In this document: in pieces, positions 60,901 to 64,000 of the stretch
Position numbering within the stretch: the stretch's first letter is position 1
How the letters are laid out: the number at the start of each line of letters is the position of its first letter
The notes under the pieces: generated by a model
The model's database searches: none
What the model was told of the DNA's origin: nothing
Seen by the model: the letters and a program-made list of their open reading frames with translations, nothing else
Source: an uncultured Bacteroidales bacterium
GTDB taxonomy: Bacteria > Bacteroidota > Bacteroidia > Bacteroidales > UBA932
Assembly (NCBI GenBank): GCA_910585445.1
Contig: CAJUEK010000001.1
Coordinates: forward strand, 1-64,000
Direction of reading: 5' to 3'
DNA: 64,000 nucleotides
Made by a program: the position numbers and the translations under genes

Positions 60901-61447
60901 AATTTGTCCCGTTTCCAGGATTTATAAAAGAGCTGTCTTTTTCAAATGTCACACGCACCTTTGCAAACAATCTATCAAGAGGCACCACGACAGAGCGGCT
61001 GCCATCCCACACGACTTCCGCACACATCGGGATACCGGATTCAGCTATCACCTCAAAATCATTTATCCTGTATGTGAATCCCGGAACCTGACTTTCCCAA
61101 TCAGGAAAATTACCGGACTGGTCCCCTATATTTGCTACAAAATAAAATGCTCTTGTATTTTGTGGAACAAACAGCACAACAGGTGAATCCCCTTCGAAAT
61201 GCCAAGTCCCCAAAAGCCTGTCATTATAGGCGGCAACCGTAACACAGGAAACCATATTCCCTATGCGTTCATCCGGAACTATTGTTGACCGCGTCACTGG
61301 CTCCTCCGTCCGGAAAGACAATTCAATGCATGCAGTCCCTTCTCCGGCCTCCCCTGCCTCTGCGGCTGGACAGGCATCCTCCTTAAGATTTCCGCATCCG
61401 CACAACAAAAGCAGCGGAACAAGTGAAATGAGAATGCTTTTTTTCAT
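57980..61447 (-). CDS. Large surface lipoprotein, DUF4906 family
   Basis: 1155 residues from the ATG at 61447. Signal peptide with lipobox LCGC (lipid Cys at about residue 19). The first 350 residues resemble fimbrillin-type proteins: the opening ELSFRTEEPVTRST and VKYRLFLGKDNVTNFDVCRNSVYDITV are typical. Residues 330-600 look like Ig-like domains (GTYSISASTHDGL; GKSVITFTNKDGDQASEVTI). The C-terminal half is a DUF4906-type region of unknown fold. Probably exported to the cell surface. It is alone; no Mfa or Fim partner genes are adjacent. Confidence 0.78.
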   Translation of the reverse strand: MKKSILISLVPLLLLCGCGNLKEDACPAAEAGEAGEGTACIELSFRTEEPVTRSTIVPDERIGNMVSCVTVAAYNDRLLGTWHFEGDSPVVLFVPQNTRAFYFVANIGDQSGNFPDWESQVPGFTYRINDFEVIAESGIPMCAEVVWDGSRSVVVPLDRLFAKVRVTFEKDSSFINPGNGTNSLFLQNMYVRNANTLLFPFGKSMAMDVSDVASESDCQAHFGAFSEQDGSDSFTAEFYVPENMMGTLLPSNTDPWNKTAENIVFGENDMSGRCTYVEIGAAGTYPIKGWVGQVKYRLFLGKDNVTNFDVCRNSVYDITVVPDYDNLLRPSWKVNFSGSDLRSLYFTDEKCRIDGIPVYYFLKGTKNKVYLFYHRVAGGGASQVELYGEDWEYNADVEGLREAGVVSSIIYGADKSPSDSRSVRNVVEFDVPATAGTGTYSISASTHDGLRKAVANIIVTDAVEWPMSFEWDIIPSYVGQYGILDISDVPKEVLPVRYGKVETADYSEESGDVVRLVPLNEDCTKFRVTGCRQGKSVITFTNKDGDQASEVTINVRRPSLAMERTSYAYSLDITGTEKSVAYRICDDRGNMLANLDDAIVQERLVPVPVLDHPASAYFGVEARPEDMAVDVFVNHVNEAMAEYQNQAFPIKFNFSDCKGEPFDGFRVMFSLPVAEDVETCWGRIDDYSLLTYRPLRKQYCLENGIEYRGTDTYCTEPERYEFDQKSIYIGTRVASSVLPVNSVTIDGLTRQSYPGASRNSTTSYAFSGSWMRYDLTGGMSSLRIWPVMYYGITDQRDGLAYYDKALGTSEEGFTSYGHVAGKKYVRFNYRNRHSGETVGIRQGYVELYVYGQLVWRRTEGAFDFGDVNFSSIYGSGYVMNGKVQQHYPFALTSAGGVLPSAGNVPCGLYPLFAYCECLGPMQDSYVDGSYRSLPLMDRRIRSKDGFLTDLGIGDYYVRFNRWVYYDISLDFAVPYRTTDKFADMMSENARIDMDCTGMFDAIYSELWSGTVSGALVSGADAGCVRPSGGTVMFAASDDNEKIVISNVLKSRHGIAMRVDGGCELYDPAIARHSRRGLNNMLYRVIGFPGLDYSYLFYREKESHPASPGMYNRVLPGLWSYDGRRIMERVNMSGNGKYGDRDKEGKSYYQIVSVLE

Positions 61448-61498
61448 ATCTGACATCTGTTTGTTTATTATTCTGTTCAGGCAAGGCTCAGTCATCAC

Positions 61499-61763
61499 CC
61501 GCCATAAAGCATAAGCAATTTAAAAGTTCCCGTATCTCACGACAGGAGAACCCATAACATGAAAAGTATTGTTGAATAAGAAATGACTTCCGGCATTGCC
61601 CTGGCATGCGGGCTTCATGTCCGGAGACACGGCAAATATGGAGGGAAACAGACAGAATCAATTAAAGAAAAAGAAAAACCGCTTTTAAAAAAGAGAAAAA
61701 CAATGTTAAAATTTATTTTTACTGTAGATGAAAACTTAAAGAAAAGTGACATAATTATAAAAA
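61499..61763. other. 265-bp intergenic region, no gene seen
   Basis: Upstream of the DUF4906 gene. The right part is very AT-rich and purine-rich on the plus strand. One 83-codon open frame at 61583-61834 runs into the hppA terminator and is not credible. Confidence 0.4.
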
Positions 61764-61800
61764 ACAGAAAAATAAGCCCGCATCCAAGACGGATACGGGC
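61764..61800 (-). terminator. Terminator of hppA
   Basis: Minus strand GCCCG and ATCC pair with GGAT and CGGGC around a five-base loop, then TTATTTTTCTGTTTTTT. Confidence 0.75.
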
Positions 61801-61830
61801 CATGTTCACCACATTATATAACTTAAATCT

Positions 61831-64000
61831 CTAATGAATCCAGACCGTAAGGCCGGCCATCACGATTGAAACCATGCTCATAAGCTTAATGAGAATGTTC
61901 AGTGACGGCCCTGAAGTATCTTTGAAAGGGTCACCTACAGTATCACCGGTCACAGTAGCCTTGTGAGCCTCAGAGTTCTTTCCTCCCAGATGGCCTTCCT
62001 CCACATATTTCTTGGCATTGTCCCATGCACCTCCCGAATTGGCCATGAATACGGCAAGCACGAAACCGCTTCCGAGACCTCCGATAAGCAGTCCCATAAC
62101 CCCAGCGACGCCAAGCAGCAGACCGACAAGCACCGGAACTATAATCGCTATAAGGGACGGAACAAGCATTTCACGCTGCGCTCCCTTGGTGGAAATTTCA
62201 ACACAACGGGCATAATCAGGAGTAGCCTCCCTTGTCAATATGCCTTTTATCTCACGGAACTGGCGGCGTACTTCCGTCACCATGCTCTGAGCAGCACGTC
62301 CTACGGCATTCATCGTAAGACCGCAGAACAGGAAAGACATCATTGCGCCGATGAATACTCCCACCAAGACAACAGGATTCATCAAATCCACATGATAGTA
62401 GGCCATAATATCCGGAATGGTAGCCTGAGCGGCATCAATAACTTCACCGGAAACATTCACTATCTGCTTTCCTATATGGGACAGGCCTATTTTGATTTCT
62501 TCTATATAGGATGCAAGAAGAGCCAGTCCGGTAAGGGCAGCGGAACCGATTGCAAAACCTTTTCCGGTCGCTGCCGTAGTATTTCCAAGAGCATCAAGCA
62601 CATCAGTACGCTTGCGCACTTCCGGGTCAAGCTCGCTCATTTGGGCATTTCCGCCGGCATTGTCAGCTATAGGGCCATATGCATCAGTGGCAAGAGTGAT
62701 TCCGAGAGTGGAGAGCATGCCGACTGCAGCAATTCCGATTCCATAGAGACCGAGACTCAGGCTCTGAGCGGAGAAAGAAAGGTCAAACCCATTGGCACAA
62801 AGATATGCAAGCAAGATTGCAACAGCTATGGTCACCACCGGTATGGCAGTTGAAAGCATGCCCAAGCCGACGCCGGAGATAATTACCGTAGCAGGTCCCG
62901 TCTCTGCGCTTTCTGCCAATTTTTGGGTCGGGCGATAAGAATGTGAGGTATAATATTCGGTAGCCTGGCCGATTATGACGCCTGCAACAAGTCCCGTCAC
63001 GACAGAAAGCGATATCTGCCACCAGTTCTCCATGCCAAGAAGCCACATTATAAGGAATGTCGCCCCCGCAATGAGAACGGAACTGAAATTCGTACCGAGA
63101 TTCAATGACCTCAGAAGCTGCTTCATGCCGGCGCCTTCTTTCGTGCGCACAATGTATATTCCGATAATGGACAGGACGACTCCGACGGCAGCAATCAGCA
63201 TAGGGGCAAATATTGCACGCAGCTGCAGATCAGTCCCTCCTACATAATAAGCAGAAGCGCCGAGAGCACATGTAGCCAATATGGAGCCGCAATACGACTC
63301 ATAAAGGTCAGCTCCCATTCCGGCGACATCTCCCACATTGTCCCCCACATTGTCAGCAATGGTTGCCGGGTTGCGCGGATCATCCTCAGGAATGCCGGCC
63401 TCGACTTTGCCGACAAGGTCTGCTCCAACGTCAGCCGCCTTCGTATAAATCCCGCCTCCTACACGTGCAAAAAGTGCCTGTGTAGAAGCTCCCATACCGA
63501 ATGTCAGCATGGTAGTGGTTATAATCACAAGGTTATGAGGATCATCTGCGGGATAAAAACTTGAAAGTATCAGCCACCAGATGGCAATATCAAGCAGACC
63601 AAGACCCACGACAGTCAGACCCATTACTGCACCGCTGCGAAATGCCACTTTCAGACCGGAATCAAGAGAGCGCATTGCAGCATTGGCTGTACGGGCAGAT
63701 GCATAAGTAGCCGTTTTCATACCGACAAAGCCTGCAAGTCCGGAAAAGAATCCTCCGGTAAGGAATGCGAACGGCACCCACGGATTCTGAACTTTGCAGA
63801 CATAAGCCAAAACGGCAAAAAAGATTGCCAATACGATGAAAACCACTGTCACGACTTTATATTGCTGCTTCAGGTAGGCCATCGCTCCCTCCCTTACGAA
63901 TCTGGCGATTTCTTTCATAGCCACAGTACCTTCACTTTCCTTCATCATCTGTCGGAAAAACAGGTAGGCAAACAGCAGCGCCACAATCGCGGCAGCCGGC
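61831..64000 (-). CDS. hppA: Membrane-bound pyrophosphatase, K-dependent ion pump (5' end beyond window)
   Basis: At least 722 residues; the frame stays open to the window edge with PAAAIVALLFAY before the first in-frame GTG at 63984, so the real start lies outside. Pyrophosphate-binding DLVGKVEAGIPEDDPRNPATIADNVGDNVGD and about 15 membrane segments. GNTTAATGKGF carries Ala where K-independent enzymes have Lys, so it should be K-dependent. GADLYESY in TM6 fits Na-pumping or dual Na/H enzymes. It uses pyrophosphate to energise the inner membrane. Confidence 0.95.
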   Translation of the reverse strand, partial: PAAAIVALLFAYLFFRQMMKESEGTVAMKEIARFVREGAMAYLKQQYKVVTVVFIVLAIFFAVLAYVCKVQNPWVPFAFLTGGFFSGLAGFVGMKTATYASARTANAAMRSLDSGLKVAFRSGAVMGLTVVGLGLLDIAIWWLILSSFYPADDPHNLVIITTTMLTFGMGASTQALFARVGGGIYTKAADVGADLVGKVEAGIPEDDPRNPATIADNVGDNVGDVAGMGADLYESYCGSILATCALGASAYYVGGTDLQLRAIFAPMLIAAVGVVLSIIGIYIVRTKEGAGMKQLLRSLNLGTNFSSVLIAGATFLIMWLLGMENWWQISLSVVTGLVAGVIIGQATEYYTSHSYRPTQKLAESAETGPATVIISGVGLGMLSTAIPVVTIAVAILLAYLCANGFDLSFSAQSLSLGLYGIGIAAVGMLSTLGITLATDAYGPIADNAGGNAQMSELDPEVRKRTDVLDALGNTTAATGKGFAIGSAALTGLALLASYIEEIKIGLSHIGKQIVNVSGEVIDAAQATIPDIMAYYHVDLMNPVVLVGVFIGAMMSFLFCGLTMNAVGRAAQSMVTEVRRQFREIKGILTREATPDYARCVEISTKGAQREMLVPSLIAIIVPVLVGLLLGVAGVMGLLIGGLGSGFVLAVFMANSGGAWDNAKKYVEEGHLGGKNSEAHKATVTGDTVGDPFKDTSGPSLNILIKLMSMVSIVMAGLTVWIH

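Noticed and set aside
63984..64000. hppA truncated as a pseudogene
   Set aside because: The frame continues open to the window edge with family-like residues, so it is only cut by the window.

Overview
The window looks like a chromosome segment of an anaerobic gut-type Bacteroidales (phylum Bacteroidota), probably outside the classical Bacteroides genus. The evidence is family content and gene order: SUI1-DUF4271-hemD-rnpA-yidD-menG, DUF2723/GT117, DUF4906, a PorT-type barrel, a class III-type ribonucleotide reductase, a membrane pyrophosphatase, and an RND pump with a PII-like tail gene. Almost every recognisable promoter carries the Bacteroidota -7 box TAnnTTTG. I could not assign a genus.

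Layout. 1-3433 is the right end of a decayed integrative element: an unknown small ORF, a frameshifted AlbA_2/Schlafen-type regulator, a tyrosine integrase broken by a stop and a frameshift, and a 3' fragment of a CAT-anticodon tRNA gene that looks like the attachment site. From about 3440 the sequence is core genome. 3.7-11.1 kb holds translation, tRNA modification and replication genes (smpB, miaA, trmB, ricT, holB, a polyprenyl diphosphate synthase, trxA). 11.2-18.4 kb is a tolC-hlyD-RND efflux operon ending in a PII-like gene, with a divergent AraC regulator. 18.4-31.2 kb holds lgt, pgk, an rRNA methyltransferase, DUF2723, the SUI1-to-menG operon, menA and lepA. 31.2-36.0 kb has a sigma/anti-sigma/Spy-like cluster, trmN6, lolD, two tRNA genes and mdh. 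36-39.8 kb has a phosphopantetheinyl transferase behind a structured leader, then nrdD-nrdG. 39.8-49.3 kb has envelope genes (SDR, EnvC-like, TPR), a second sigma factor with a membrane-spanning barrel partner, mlaEF and comM. 49.5-64 kb has a hydrolase, a methyltransferase, tsaE, two lipoproteins, a sufB-pnuC-sufC-sufD-ispE operon and the start-truncated pyrophosphatase hppA.

Main discovery candidate. Four intergenic regions (11.1, 24.9, 35.6 and 51.3 kb), plus a remnant at 49.3 kb, share an 80-85 bp repeat unit. Each unit has a conserved core (AAAAGTCGAGAGC) and two hairpins whose stems vary in sequence between copies while keeping base pairing. One hairpin arm is always the promoter box TATATTTG; the opposite arm is always TATATATG or TATATGTG. 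The outermost box of each array is placed as the promoter of trxA, the DUF2723 gene, mdh or tsaE. This looks like an undescribed promoter-bearing palindromic repeat family.

Other notable points: a multi-hairpin RNA with a possible alternative pairing upstream of the phosphopantetheinyl transferase; a tRNA-Ala whose CCA end shares a base with the lolD start codon, behind a terminator-like hairpin; probable leaderless tsaE and miaA; and an unusually short SufD.
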